Shown: positions 1 to 9,493, counted from the stretch's first letter. The stretch: DNA of 64,000 nt from Sporomusaceae bacterium FL31 (GCA_003990955.1 BIFV01000001.1:62001-126000); one strand, 5' to 3'. The notes: generated by a model not told the origin, from the letters alone. Made by a program: numbers and translations.

Positions 1-19
1 CGCACTTCTTTTTTATGAA

Positions 20-79
20 TAAAAAGACTGAAGGCTAGTTTTAATGAAAAAACTAGCCTTCAGTCTTTTGCTGATCAGC
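20..79 (-). promoter_or_regulatory. Antiterminator/terminator leader element, minus-strand copy
   Basis: Read on the minus strand: GCT-GA-TCAG, loop CAAAAGA, CTGA-A-GGC, then a long perfect terminator hairpin (plus positions 22-69) and a T-run (plus A-run 21-25). This is a full match to the element repeated through the window. It points left, so its target gene lies outside the window. A minus promoter fits: TTGACA (plus 196-201), 18 nt, TATGAT (plus 172-177), leaving about 90 nt of leader before the hairpin. Confidence 0.75.
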
Positions 80-236
80 TATATTCTATCTAGCAGGCCT
101 TAAACCTGCGTTCATGTTCGGCGTTATTTTTAGGAAAACGAAAGATAATATATACTATGCTAATAAACTAAATCATAGCATTGAAATTAATTGTTTGTCA
201 ATTTAAATTTCACTATGAATTGTTGCCACGTTGGAG

Positions 237-266
237 TTGACAAATTTTATCTAAGCAAGGTATCAT
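237..266 (+). promoter_or_regulatory. Sigma-70-type promoter for the C-S lyase unit
   Basis: TTGACA (237-242), 18-nt spacer, TATCAT (261-266). The predicted transcript starts near 273, only about 15 nt before the leader element. Confidence 0.6.
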
Positions 267-288
267 GATTGTAATCAATGACTGATAA

Positions 289-342
289 GCTGATCAGAAG
301 TCTGAAGGCTAAGATACTTGTAAAAAGTATTCTTAGTCTTTT
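289..342 (+). promoter_or_regulatory. Antiterminator/terminator leader element before the C-S lyase
   Basis: GCT-GA-TCAG (289-297), loop AAG plus T, CTGA-A-GGC (302-309), followed by a hairpin built on GGCTAAG...CTTAGTC and a T-run to 342. The antiterminator stem GCT/GGC and the terminator compete for the same GGC. The gene starts 32 nt downstream. Confidence 0.8.
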
Positions 343-373
343 ATTGTTTATATAGGATTCATGAGGAGGCACT

Positions 374-1558
374 ATGATGGGAACACATAATTTTGATGAA
401 ATTGTTAAACGGTATAACACAGAAAGCAGAAAATGGGATAATATTGGTGAAGTCTTTGGTGATACGAGTGTGTTGCCATTATGGATTGCCGATATGGATT
501 TCGCTTCACCGCCGGCAGTGCTGAAAGCTATTCAGGCTAAAGCAGCGCACGGTGTATTTGGTTATCCTGCGAGACGAACTTCTTTGCATGAGTCGGTCAT
601 GCGCTGGGCCAAGGTCAGACATCATTGGACTTTGAAAAGCGAGTGGATTAGTACAGCACCGGGCGTAGTTTCTTCAATTAGTGCGGCTGTTCTGGCTTTA
701 ACAGAGCCAGGTGACAGCATTATCATTCAGCCACCCGTTTATCCGCCATTCTTTTCATGTGTGCGGAATAATGGGCGTAAGATTGTTGAAAATGCGTTAA
801 AAAATAATCATGGCTATTATGAGTTTGCTTTTGCTGATTTAGAGGCCAAGATTGATGACACCGTGAGAATGATTGTGTTATGCAGTCCACATAATCCGGT
901 TGGGCGGGTATGGCGTGAAGAAGAGTTGTGCAGGCTGGCTGACATTTGCCTTAAGCATCAAATCATTATTTTGGCTGACGAAATTCATCATGATTTGGTA
1001 TTTAGTGGTCATAAACATACTCCGCTGGCAAGCCTGAGTCCTGAAATTGCTCATGCAACTGTAACTTTCATGGCTGCCAGTAAAACATTTAATGTTGCCG
1101 GCCTTAACACATCATTTATTATTACTCCTGATCCTGTGAAACGCAAAAAAATTAATAAATTACTGCACAACCTGGAAATAGGCAAGACAACGATTTTTGG
1201 CGGGGCAGCGGCTGAAGCGGCTTACACTGATGGTGAAGAATGGCTGGAAGAATTACTCGTATACCTCGAAAATAATGCAGATTATATTGTAAGTTATGCT
1301 GAACAGCATCTTCCAGGGGTTAAAGTTATTAAGCCAGAGGGAACCTATCTTGCGTGGCTGGATTTTCGTGATATCTTCTCTCAATCTGATCAATTGAGTA
1401 ACTTTTTAACGAAAGAAGCCAAAGTCGGACTGAATGATGGTCTGTCGTTTGGGTGCCAGGGAGAGGGCTTTGCCAGGTTAAACTTTGGTTGTCCCAGGTC
1501 AATTATTCAGGAAGCTTTGCAACGTATTGAGCGGGCTATTAAGAATTTACAGCGATAA
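374..1558 (+). CDS. PatB/MalY-type PLP-dependent C-S lyase (cystathionine beta-lyase family)
   Basis: A 394-aa fold-type I aminotransferase of the MalY/PatB group, the usual length for the family. The sequence shows the N-terminal WIADMDF motif, SPHNPVGRVW, the PLP-contacting Asp in ADEIHHDL and the Schiff-base lysine near residue 237 in the ASKTFN stretch. Family members cleave C-S bonds of cystathionine or cysteine conjugates to give a thiol, pyruvate and ammonia. AGGAGG lies 4 nt before ATG 374 and 7 nt before the second ATG at 377, so either start is possible. A leader element sits in front and another follows the stop, linking it to the sulfur-related regulon proposed here. Family assignment is strong; the exact substrate is unknown. 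Confidence 0.85.
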   Translation: MMGTHNFDEIVKRYNTESRKWDNIGEVFGDTSVLPLWIADMDFASPPAVLKAIQAKAAHGVFGYPARRTSLHESVMRWAKVRHHWTLKSEWISTAPGVVSSISAAVLALTEPGDSIIIQPPVYPPFFSCVRNNGRKIVENALKNNHGYYEFAFADLEAKIDDTVRMIVLCSPHNPVGRVWREEELCRLADICLKHQIIILADEIHHDLVFSGHKHTPLASLSPEIAHATVTFMAASKTFNVAGLNTSFIITPDPVKRKKINKLLHNLEIGKTTIFGGAAAEAAYTDGEEWLEELLVYLENNADYIVSYAEQHLPGVKVIKPEGTYLAWLDFRDIFSQSDQLSNFLTKEAKVGLNDGLSFGCQGEGFARLNFGCPRSIIQEALQRIERAIKNLQR

Positions 1559-1587
1559 GATTCAGAAATAAGCATATAGTTAAATAA

Positions 1588-1641
1588 GTTGACCAGCAAA
1601 AAAACTGGAGATTAGAGGCGTCTTCAGTTTTTCTTTTTTTA
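1588..1641 (+). promoter_or_regulatory. Antiterminator/terminator leader element before the DUF1638 gene
   Basis: GTT-GA-CCAG (1588-1596), loop of about 8 A-rich bases, CTGG-A-GAT. The outer stem is GTT/GAT instead of GCT/GGC, a compensated variant. The terminator AAACTGgAGA...TCTtCAGTTT (about 1602-1630) ends in a long T-run. There is no clear promoter between the previous stop (1558) and the element, so it probably works on read-through transcription. Confidence 0.75.
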
Positions 1642-1709
1642 CTATATTAAGATCCTTAAGAACCCTTAATGATAGTAAGCTGATTATACAGACGTTGGAG
1701 ATGGAGAGC

Positions 1710-2372
1710 ATGACAATAAAAATAATTGCCTGTGAAGTCATGAAAGAAGAATTGCGTGCCATTCAGCCCGAACATCCTGTGGATTTTGAATTTATTTCTA
1801 TGGGGTTGCATCTCTATCCAGAGAAACTGGGTAAAGAACTGCAAAAGATTTTGGCTGGAATAGACGGTTATGACCGGGTTATTTTAGCCGTTGGTTTGTG
1901 TGGCGGTGCAGCAAAAAATTTAAAAGCTGGCAATTTCACGTTAACTATTCCCCGGGTTCATGATTGTATCCCTTTGTTACTCGGCTCACAGGAAGAATTT
2001 GAGAAAACGCGTATGGCGGAAAAAGGTACGTTATATTTATCCTGCGGCTGGTTCAGTGGGGACCGGTCTTTCACAGCAGACTTTGAACGGGTACGGCAAA
2101 AGTATGGCGAAAAAAAGGCCAGTAGTATTTATAAGCGGATGTATGACAGTTACCGGCAAGTGTTATTCATCCACACCGGTCATCCCCAGGAAGCTGAATG
2201 TCTGCAGCGTTCGCAGCAAATTAGTGAGTTATTACAATTAAGCCATCAAGCGATTCGGGGAGACTTGCAATATATTGAAAAAATAGCAGCAGGTCCTTGG
2301 GATGAAAAATATTTTATCAATATTCCACCTCAGGGTAGTATTGATGAATCTTTCTTTTTTACCCGTGCCTGA
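1710..2372 (+). CDS. DUF1638 family protein
   Basis: A 220-aa protein of the DUF1638 type: N-terminal IIACEVMKEEL, HLYPEKLGKEL, the central VGLCGG turn, IPRVHDCIPLLLGS and a later YLSCGW segment. The conserved Cys, His and Asp residues suggest a metal or cofactor site. The family's reaction is not established; its members often sit beside corrinoid methyltransferases in methanogens and anaerobic Firmicutes, which matches this window. I chose ATG 1710 because GGAG lies 9 nt upstream; TTG 1695 and ATG 1701 are in frame but poorly placed. It follows the C-S lyase on the same strand, with its own attenuator between them. Confidence 0.75.
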   Translation: MTIKIIACEVMKEELRAIQPEHPVDFEFISMGLHLYPEKLGKELQKILAGIDGYDRVILAVGLCGGAAKNLKAGNFTLTIPRVHDCIPLLLGSQEEFEKTRMAEKGTLYLSCGWFSGDRSFTADFERVRQKYGEKKASSIYKRMYDSYRQVLFIHTGHPQEAECLQRSQQISELLQLSHQAIRGDLQYIEKIAAGPWDEKYFINIPPQGSIDESFFFTRA

Positions 2373-2455
2373 TTGTCATATATGTTGGAATTTTGTTGGT
2401 GTTTTTAACATAAAATTATTCTAAAAATTTAGGTATCGCGAATGGGATAACAGTC

Positions 2456-2484
2456 TTGACAAAACTAAAAATCTGGAGTATTGT
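2456..2484 (+). promoter_or_regulatory. Promoter of the nifH-like operon
   Basis: TTGACA (2456-2461), 17-nt spacer, TATTGT (2479-2484). The leader element begins about 30 nt downstream. Confidence 0.65.
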
Positions 2485-2517
2485 ATTGGATAAGTAAATA
2501 GTAACGAGTGACTCGCG

Positions 2518-2573
2518 GTTGGCTAGATGATATCTTAGAGACCAATTTCCTGCAAGGGGAGTTGGTCTTTTTT
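2518..2573 (+). promoter_or_regulatory. Antiterminator/terminator leader element before nifH-like
   Basis: GTT-GG-CTAG (2518-2526), loop ATGATATC, TTAG-A-GAC, terminator AGACCAA...TTGGTCT (2538-2568) plus T-run. The outer stem is GTT/GAC and the inner stem CTAG/TTAG (one G-U). It differs in sequence from other copies but keeps the pairing. Confidence 0.75.
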
Positions 2574-2611
2574 GTTGTTTATTTTTAATTCTGCCTGTGG
2601 GTTACTGATGA

Positions 2612-3475
<864 letters not shown>

Positions 3476-3531
3476 AAGCTTTGTTGAAAGCTGCTGAGGT
3501 TAACTAAAAAGATGGAAAAGGAGTGGGTGAG

Positions 3532-5031
3532 ATGACAATTAATCTTAAGGCAACGGAAGCGAAAGTAAGAGAAAATCGTTTATCCTCAATTACCGCTTAT
3601 AAAGGATCTGTAAAAGATATGGTTCAAAAAGCTGGTGGCTGCGGTTTAAAGGGCGGAGAACGCTGCTTTACTCAAACCACTTCCTGCAGCTTAGGCTGCG
3701 CGCAGGGGCAGCTTGTTATGATCCAGGATGCCGCAGTGGTTGGGCACAGTGCAATAGGCTGCGGGTCAGACACCATCCAAAGTAATATTAATAAACGGCG
3801 GGGGCATTTTTCACGCGAGTGGGAACTCACAGACATTAATTATATCAATACCAATATGACTGAGGAAGCTACTGTTTTTGGTGGCAAAGCCAAGCTGAGA
3901 GAAGGAGTACGGGAAGCTTACCGGCGATTCAATCCCAAAGCAATCTTTGTAACAACTTCCTGCGTATCTGGAATTATTGGGGAAGATGTCAGTGGCATTT
4001 TAAGCGAATTAGAGCAAGAAATTCCAGTTCCTTTAGTTCCAGTCCACTGCGAAGGTTTTCGTTCAAGACTCTGGGCATCAGGCTTTGATGCGGCATTTCA
4101 TGCTATTTTAAGTTATATTGTTAAGCCGGCGGAAAAAAAGCGTCCTGAACTGGTAAACATTATTAACTTTGCCGGGATTGGCAGAGCTCAGGTTACCCGG
4201 CTATTAAATCGTATCGGATTAGTGCCTCAGTTTATTGTCCAATTTACTACGCTGGATCAATTATCCAGGCTTTCAGAAGCCGCCGCGACCTTAAGTTTTT
4301 GTGGTACTCTCGGCAGTTACCTGGCTACAGGATTAGAAGAGCATTTTGGAGTTCCTTATATTAAATCGTTGCAGCCGCATGGGATTGCCGGTACGGATAG
4401 CTGGCTCAGGGAGTTAGGCCGTGTATTAGGAAAAGAAGACGAGGTCGAAGCACTCATTGCCGAAGAAAAAGCGGCAATTGCCCAGGAACTGGCTGAGTTA
4501 CAGACCAAGCTTAACGGTAAACGGGTCGTTATCGGTATGGGTCCCAGCTTTGCTCAAAATTATACCAGATTGCTTGATGAATTAGGAATGGATGTCGTTT
4601 GGACAGCAAGCTGGCATTTTGATCAGCGTCACGATTATGGCGAAGTTCCGGCTGCTGCTCAGGATTTGTCAGAATGGGATAAAGATATTCCGGTTAGTGT
4701 CAGTGAACTGCAAATATTTGAGATCATTAATTTGCTGCGGGAATTAAAGCCCGATGTGTATGTTTGCCGCCATCCTGGTATGGCAATTTGGGCTGCTAAA
4801 TTAGGTATTCCTGCTATATTTGTCAGTGATGAATATCAATCCTTTGGTTATCAGGGGATTATTAGTTTTGGCAGCCGGATTGCCGATGCCCTGGCCAATC
4901 CGACTTTTGTCCGCTATCTGGCCAGTAAAATTAAGCTGCCTTATACAAACTGGTGGTTGGAGCAAGATGCATTTAAGTATTTGGATGAAGCAGCACCCAG
5001 TAGCAAAGTGCGATCTAAGGAGGTTATTTAG
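3532..5031 (+). CDS. NifD-like nitrogenase component 1 alpha subunit, pair 1
   Basis: About 499 aa, oxidoreductase/nitrogenase component 1 family. P-cluster-type cysteines are visible at 56, 77 and 144, and a cysteine at 257 sits where NifD Cys275 binds the cofactor. In the HCEGFR segment the positions of NifD Gln191 and His195 are Trp181 and Phe185, and the His442 region reads VSDEYQSFGYQG, so the N2-reducing site is not conserved. The N-terminus has extra cysteines (GGCGLKGGERC). Start ATG 3532 has AAAAGGAG 8-9 nt upstream. Its stop overlaps the GTG of the NifK-like gene by one base. Likely reduces a non-N2 substrate; methylthio-alkane reductase-like activity is an inference from context. 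Confidence 0.85.
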   Translation: MTINLKATEAKVRENRLSSITAYKGSVKDMVQKAGGCGLKGGERCFTQTTSCSLGCAQGQLVMIQDAAVVGHSAIGCGSDTIQSNINKRRGHFSREWELTDINYINTNMTEEATVFGGKAKLREGVREAYRRFNPKAIFVTTSCVSGIIGEDVSGILSELEQEIPVPLVPVHCEGFRSRLWASGFDAAFHAILSYIVKPAEKKRPELVNIINFAGIGRAQVTRLLNRIGLVPQFIVQFTTLDQLSRLSEAAATLSFCGTLGSYLATGLEEHFGVPYIKSLQPHGIAGTDSWLRELGRVLGKEDEVEALIAEEKAAIAQELAELQTKLNGKRVVIGMGPSFAQNYTRLLDELGMDVVWTASWHFDQRHDYGEVPAAAQDLSEWDKDIPVSVSELQIFEIINLLRELKPDVYVCRHPGMAIWAAKLGIPAIFVSDEYQSFGYQGIISFGSRIADALANPTFVRYLASKIKLPYTNWWLEQDAFKYLDEAAPSSKVRSKEVI

Positions 5032-6350
5032 TGGCTAAAGTGATTGAACAGGTCCGGTACGCTTGTGCATTGGGAGCGCTGCATTCAGTGCTGGCTATTG
5101 ACAGAGCAGTTCCTATTCTTCATGCCGGGCCAGGCTGCGGTCAGCGTTTGTCGACAGCCTTAAGTCTTACAAACGGTTATCAAGGAACAGGATATGCTGG
5201 CGGGCATTCAATGCCTTGTACAAATAGCACTGAAACCGAAGTTGTCTTTGGTGGTGAAAAGAAACTGAAAGAACTCATCACACAAAGCTTGCGCGTGATG
5301 GATGCTGATTTATATGTTGTCCTAACCGGCTGTACATCCGATATTGTCGGTGATGATGTCTTAGAGGTAGCCAGAAGCTTTCAAAAAAAAGGCCATCCAG
5401 TTGTCTGCGCTCAAACGGGTGGTTTTAGCGGTAATAATTTTCATGGTCATGAATTGATTTTAGATGCCATTATTGACCAGTATTTAAAACCGACAGATGA
5501 ACGAGTACCTGGCCTGGTCAATGTCTTTTCGGTGGTTCCCTTCTATGATGCGTTCTGGAGTGGAAACTTACAGGCCATTCAAAAGCTGCTGACGGCACTT
5601 GGCTTGAAACCAAATGTTATTTTCGGACCGGCGGGTGGGGTAACCGCATTAAATCATGTGCCCAAAGCGCAGTTTAATTTATTATTGTCACCCTGGGTAG
5701 GGTTAAATAATGTGAAGAGTTTAGAAGATAAATTTGGTACACCTTATTTACATTATCCAATTTTGCCGATCGGCCCAACTGAAACCAGCAAGTTTCTACG
5801 AACAGTTGGTGAATTTGCCGGGTTAGCTTCCGAACAAGTGGAAACGGCGATCAAAGAACTGGAGAAACCATACGATTATTACATTGAGCGCTCGGCTGAC
5901 TATTTGCTGCAGGCACGGGCCGGATTGCCCAGTCGTTTTATTACCATATCCGATAGTTTTTATGGATTAGGAATTTCCAAGTTTCTTGTTAATGATCTTG
6001 GTTTTTTACCGGGAACCCAGTTTGTTATGGATAATATTCCCCAAAGGCATCAATCTGCCGTAAAAGCTGAATTTGCAAACTTAAGTGATACCATTGCAGC
6101 TCCTGTTGTATTTACTAATGACAGCGGGGTTGTTAAAGAAACACTGCGGGAAACCAAATTCAAGGGCAGGCCATTGATTTTAGGAAGTGGCTGGGATCAG
6201 GTGTTAGCCAAAGAGCTAAATGGTTATCAGCTTTCAGTTACTTTTCCTGTTTCCAACCGATTTATCTTAAACAGCAGTTATGTTGGTTACGATGGTGCTT
6301 TGCGTTTGGCAGAAGACGTTTTTTCAGTATTGGTAAATTCAAGTTATTAG
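5031..6350 (+). CDS. NifK-like nitrogenase component 1 beta subunit, pair 1
   Basis: A 439-aa partner of the preceding NifD-like protein. Cysteines at 12 (VRYACALG), 36 (HAGPGCG) and 101 (LTGCTSD) match the three NifK P-cluster ligands. It is shorter than classical NifK (about 520 aa), lacking the N-terminal extension, as is common in nitrogenase-like proteins. It starts with GTG overlapping the nifD stop, with AAGGAGGT 9 nt upstream, so translation is coupled. It is the last gene of the nifHDK-like unit 2648-6350. Direction and spacing make one transcript likely. Confidence 0.85.
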   Translation: MAKVIEQVRYACALGALHSVLAIDRAVPILHAGPGCGQRLSTALSLTNGYQGTGYAGGHSMPCTNSTETEVVFGGEKKLKELITQSLRVMDADLYVVLTGCTSDIVGDDVLEVARSFQKKGHPVVCAQTGGFSGNNFHGHELILDAIIDQYLKPTDERVPGLVNVFSVVPFYDAFWSGNLQAIQKLLTALGLKPNVIFGPAGGVTALNHVPKAQFNLLLSPWVGLNNVKSLEDKFGTPYLHYPILPIGPTETSKFLRTVGEFAGLASEQVETAIKELEKPYDYYIERSADYLLQARAGLPSRFITISDSFYGLGISKFLVNDLGFLPGTQFVMDNIPQRHQSAVKAEFANLSDTIAAPVVFTNDSGVVKETLRETKFKGRPLILGSGWDQVLAKELNGYQLSVTFPVSNRFILNSSYVGYDGALRLAEDVFSVLVNSSY

Positions 6351-6354
6351 GCAG

Positions 6355-6395
6355 CATGCCGTTGCTGCTTTGCTGGTGGCATTTTTATATGAGAA
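6355..6395 (+). terminator. Possible weak terminator after the nifHDK-like unit
   Basis: ATGCC...GGCAT dyad directly after the NifK stop, followed by a short T-run. The stem is weak. The rest of 6395-6600 holds a TATAAT near 6517-6522 that may serve the Nudix gene. Confidence 0.3.
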
Positions 6396-6611
6396 CAGTC
6401 ACCGGTATTTAAATCCTTTGTTTCGCCTGTTTGAACAGGTGCCCTGGAAAGAGAATCTGAAAAGCACAGATAGCAAATATCATATTCACTGTTGTAACCT
6501 AGACCAGAAAATAGTCTATAATAGTACATAAGATTATGCAAAACTAGAGAAATTTATTTGAGGGTCAATTATTTTGCTATATCACGAAAAAATTCAAGGG
6601 GATAATCATTC

Positions 6612-7205
6612 ATGGAAGTAAAACAGATATTTGCTGAATACTTCGTTGAAGGCAATCAAAGCAGGTCTTTTAATTACTGTCCGCACTGTCGTACAAAATG
6701 TGAAACGAAGGAAATTGGTGGACGTCAACGTCCGGTTTGTCCAAAATGCGGATTTATACAGTATAAGAATCCGGCACCTGCAGTGTCAGTACTTATTGTG
6801 AGTAATGACAGAGTCTTATTAGGTCGAAGGGCTGACAATAGTTTTAAGGCCGGACTTTGGTGTCTGCCCTGTGGGTTTATTGAATTTGACGAGGATTTTC
6901 TCACAGCTGCCAAAAGGGAAGTCCAGGAAGAAACAGGGTTAACTGTTGATATTAAAGCAATTATTAGTGTCATAACCAATTATTTGGCACCAGATCTGCA
7001 TACATTGGTGGTTGTCTTATTGGCTCACGTTGTTGGTGGTGAATTGTGCCCAGGAGATGATATTGTGAGTGTTGAGTGGTTTTCTTTGGGTGGCCCTTTG
7101 CCGGAAATGGCTTTTACTGCCGATCAGGATATTATCACACGATATTATAAAACCCAAATCGAGGGTGCACCAGTGGACAGCTATTTTGCAAAGCCGTTGC
7201 CATAA
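6612..7205 (+). CDS. Nudix hydrolase with N-terminal zinc ribbon
   Basis: 197 aa. A four-cysteine zinc ribbon (CPHC...CPKC, about residues 21-42) precedes a Nudix domain whose box is complete: GFIEFD, E, then REVQEETGL. It resembles NudC/ADP-ribose-type pyrophosphatases that hydrolyse nucleoside diphosphates linked to another group; the substrate is not evident. An AAGGGG sits about 11 nt before the ATG. It is one of the few plus-strand genes here with no leader element, and it faces the two-component genes across a pair of terminators. Confidence 0.85.
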   Translation: MEVKQIFAEYFVEGNQSRSFNYCPHCRTKCETKEIGGRQRPVCPKCGFIQYKNPAPAVSVLIVSNDRVLLGRRADNSFKAGLWCLPCGFIEFDEDFLTAAKREVQEETGLTVDIKAIISVITNYLAPDLHTLVVVLLAHVVGGELCPGDDIVSVEWFSLGGPLPEMAFTADQDIITRYYKTQIEGAPVDSYFAKPLP

Positions 7206-7252
7206 GGTGATTGTCATAACCTTCATAGTTGCTGCGAAATATTACCCAGCCC

Positions 7253-7301
7253 AAAACAGTTAGCTTGCCGACATCCTTTGATGTATGGGCTAACTGTTTT
7301 T
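7253..7301 (+). terminator. Intrinsic terminator of the Nudix gene
   Basis: AAAACAGTTAGC (7253-7264) pairs with GCTAACTGTTTT (7289-7300), followed by T-rich sequence. The 7206-7636 gap contains this, a stretch with no gene I can support, and the minus-strand element below. Confidence 0.7.
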
Positions 7302-7490
7302 ATTTAAATTTTTTAGTTTCCAGAATGATATCATCAGGCTTTTGTCTTGAAGAGACGAAATGAAAAAGTGATGTGAGGGTGTTGTTTTTTTAAAAAAATC
7401 TGCTTATCTTCATCTAGATTTCGCCCCATGAATGGCTATGGACTAATAGGCTGGTTATAGTACTTCATACTTCCCATCAATTCGGGAAAT

Positions 7491-7552
7491 AAAAAAGGCT
7501 GAACGTATGTCATAAGACTTACGCTCAGCCTTTGGTTTATCTTCCAATCAGC
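7491..7552 (-). promoter_or_regulatory. Antiterminator/terminator element, minus-strand copy after the response regulator
   Basis: On the minus strand: GCT-GA-TTGG (plus 7544-7552), loop AAGATAAA, CCAA-A-GGC, then terminator AGGCTGA...TCAGCCT (plus 7497-7533) and T-run. Its loop is identical to that of the copy at 43865 while the stem differs (TTGG/CCAA versus TCGG/CCGA), direct covariation. A minus promoter is plausible: TTGACT (plus 7588-7593), 19 nt, TATAAT (plus 7563-7568). No clear gene lies downstream on the minus strand, so it may act as the terminator of the two-component unit or control a short transcript. Confidence 0.7.
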
Positions 7553-7636
7553 TTAACTTACTATTATATTAACTGATCATGCTAAAGAGTCAATAGTACT
7601 TTTGTGCTATTTGCATGTGATGCTTTAATGAAAAGG

Positions 7637-8275
7637 CTATTCACCTGCCAGGCCATGCTTATAAGCAAAGGCAATCAGCTGCATACGGTTTTGCAAATGT
7701 AACTTATCTAAAATATTTCTTAAATGATTTTTGACAGTGCTTTCACTGATAAAAAGCTTTTCCCCTATTTCTTTATTCCCTAAACCCTGACTAATCAATA
7801 GCAATACTTCTTTTTCTCGTTCAGATAATTTATTGTCCGGAGCAGCAGGCTTTTGAATTGAAAATTCTTGTAATATCTTGCCTGCCAGCACCCTGGATAT
7901 CGGGGCTTCACCCTGAGCGACACTAACAATATAATCCAGCCAATATTCAGGTTCCATATTTTTAAGCAAATAACCCTGAGCACCTAGTTTGATTGCCTCA
8001 AAGAAGTCCTGCACGTCATCTGATACGCTTAGAATAATGATTTTAACATGGGGGATTGCTGCCTTGATCAAACGGGTGGCTTCCAATCCGTTGCAGTCAG
8101 GCATTCTTATATCCATCAAAATCATATCCGGCATTAATTGTTTAGCCAGCTCTAAGGCTTCGGTTCCGTTTGTTGCTTCCCCGATTACCTCAAACATCGG
8201 ATTAGCTGATAAAATACTGGAAATTCCTTTGCGTGACAAAAGATGATCGTCAACAATCAATATCTTAAATGTCAT
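7637..8275 (-). CDS. NarL/FixJ-family response regulator
   Basis: About 212 aa. The N-terminal receiver domain shows the acidic pair in VDDH, the phosphorylated Asp in PDMILMDIRMPD and the conserved Lys in LLKNM. The C-terminal LuxR-type helix-turn-helix carries LSEREKEVLLLISQG and NKEIGEKLFISESTVKNH. It probably binds DNA when phosphorylated by the adjacent kinase. I chose ATG 8275 because AAAGGA lies 10 nt upstream and this start follows the kinase stop; an in-frame start at 8296 would overlap the kinase gene. Targets are unknown; the divergent TonB operon next to the pair is a candidate by position only. Confidence 0.85.
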   Translation of the reverse strand: MTFKILIVDDHLLSRKGISSILSANPMFEVIGEATNGTEALELAKQLMPDMILMDIRMPDCNGLEATRLIKAAIPHVKIIILSVSDDVQDFFEAIKLGAQGYLLKNMEPEYWLDYIVSVAQGEAPISRVLAGKILQEFSIQKPAAPDNKLSEREKEVLLLISQGLGNKEIGEKLFISESTVKNHLRNILDKLHLQNRMQLIAFAYKHGLAGE

Positions 8276-8279
8276 TAGT

Positions 8280-9128
8280 TCAGGTTCCTTTCGCAATTTT
8301 TATTGAAATAGTTACCGTAGTCCCGGTGCCTGGGCTGGTGTTTAGATTAAAATCAGCTCCAATTGACTGAACGGCTTGTTCTAAAATCTTAAAACCAAAG
8401 GAAGAAGTTTTGCTTTGCAGCTTTTCGGCTGCGAAGCCTTTGCCGTTATCGGCGATTACCATAAAAAAATTATCTTCATGTTGAGATAAAGCAATATCAA
8501 CCTGAGTTGCTGCAGCATGCTTCCGAATGTTAAACATCAATTCCTGAAAAATATGAAAAAGCTGCTTGCGCTCATATTGCGACAGCTGGCTGCAGGCATC
8601 GCTGTTGACGGTTAGATTTATTTTCGTACCCGTTTGTTTTTCGTATTGGCATAAATATTCTCGGATAGAATCGACCAGATTGATATCGATATCAGGGGCA
8701 ACTGTTTGCAACGCAAATATATGTTGCCTTACTTCTGTATCGGTTAATTTAATGGCTTCACGCAACTCTCTGATTGCGGTTAGCGGTTCACGCTGATTTT
8801 GCCAGGCTGTTTCAATTTCAATGATTTTCACATTCATAAAAAATAAAGCCTGAGTGATGCTATCGTGCAAGTCACGGGCAATGCGGTAGCGTTCCTGCAA
8901 GACCGCTGATTCACGTTTTTCTGTTTGCAGCTTGTCATATAAATTCTCCATGAAAGCAAAAATTCCATGTGAAAACAGGATAAATAATACACTTGTTAAA
9001 CCGGCAACCAGTACGTTTCCCCAATCCATGGATATGACATGCAAAAATTCATGTCTGGCAAATTCAAAAATACCGATACATATGGCTGGAACTATTGCAG
9101 CAATCCATTTCATTCTGGCTATGTTCAT
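8280..9128 (-). CDS. NarX/DegS-type sensor histidine kinase
   Basis: 282 aa. Two hydrophobic segments at the N-terminus (about residues 8-27 and 40-61) leave almost no external loop. The HisKA_3 dimerisation domain has the phospho-acceptor His in ARDLHDS, and the HATPase domain has the N box (NIRKH), DNGKGF and the glycine loop near the C-terminus. There is no large sensor domain, so it may sense within the membrane or through a partner. AGGAGG lies well placed before ATG 9128. It is cotranscribed with the response regulator. Confidence 0.85.
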   Translation of the reverse strand: MNIARMKWIAAIVPAICIGIFEFARHEFLHVISMDWGNVLVAGLTSVLFILFSHGIFAFMENLYDKLQTEKRESAVLQERYRIARDLHDSITQALFFMNVKIIEIETAWQNQREPLTAIRELREAIKLTDTEVRQHIFALQTVAPDIDINLVDSIREYLCQYEKQTGTKINLTVNSDACSQLSQYERKQLFHIFQELMFNIRKHAAATQVDIALSQHEDNFFMVIADNGKGFAAEKLQSKTSSFGFKILEQAVQSIGADFNLNTSPGTGTTVTISIKIAKGT

Positions 9129-9353
9129 AGAAGTCCTCCTGAATCAGAGTATAGTGGACAATTGACTAATAGGTTAGTATGAATTTAATATTAAACAATC
9201 AATTTGTCAATATTGCTGCTTTCATGCTTAATGGTACTTTAGGATAAGCGAATAGTACTTTTAGCTAGTAGACGATTTACAAGGAAAAGTGAATAATAAG
9301 AAGTAACTTACTGCAACGTAAGGGACTGGTATTTCTAAAACATGATCATGAAG

Positions 9354-9420
9354 GCTGATTAGGTTGCTCCCCTAAAGGCCACATATCATCTATTTAACCT
9401 AGATAATATGTGGTCTTTAT
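9354..9420 (+). promoter_or_regulatory. Antiterminator/terminator element upstream of the TonB receptor
   Basis: GCT-GA-TTAGG (9354-9363), CCTAA-A-GGC (9371-9379), then a hairpin of GGCCACATAT...ATATGTGGTC (9378-9414) and a T-rich tail. The inner helix is 5 bp here. Unusually, a second promoter with a Fur-like box lies downstream of this terminator, so the receptor may have two independent inputs. Confidence 0.7.
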
Positions 9421-9428
9421 ATTTTAAA

Positions 9429-9457
9429 TTGACATTGATATTGGTAATCATTATTAA
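9429..9457 (+). promoter_or_regulatory. Promoter overlapped by the Fur-like box
   Basis: TTGACA (9429-9434) with a 17-nt spacer to TATTAA (9452-9457); TAGAAT at 9466-9471 is an alternative -10. The Fur-like box lies between the hexamers. Confidence 0.5.
9437..9455. promoter_or_regulatory. Fur-family operator (Fur box)
   Basis: GATATTGGTAATCATTATT matches the classical 19-bp Fur consensus GATAATGATAATCATTATC at 16 positions. It sits over the promoter of the receptor gene, consistent with metal-dependent repression. Fur versus another family member (Zur, PerR) cannot be decided from sequence alone. Confidence 0.65.
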
Positions 9458-9493
9458 TTATACTGTAGAATTTACTATAAAGGATGATGTATT

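Noticed and set aside
6347..6541. 64-codon minus-strand reading frame
   Set aside because: No ribosome binding site, no recognisable sequence, overlaps the region after the NifK-like stop and the Nudix promoter.
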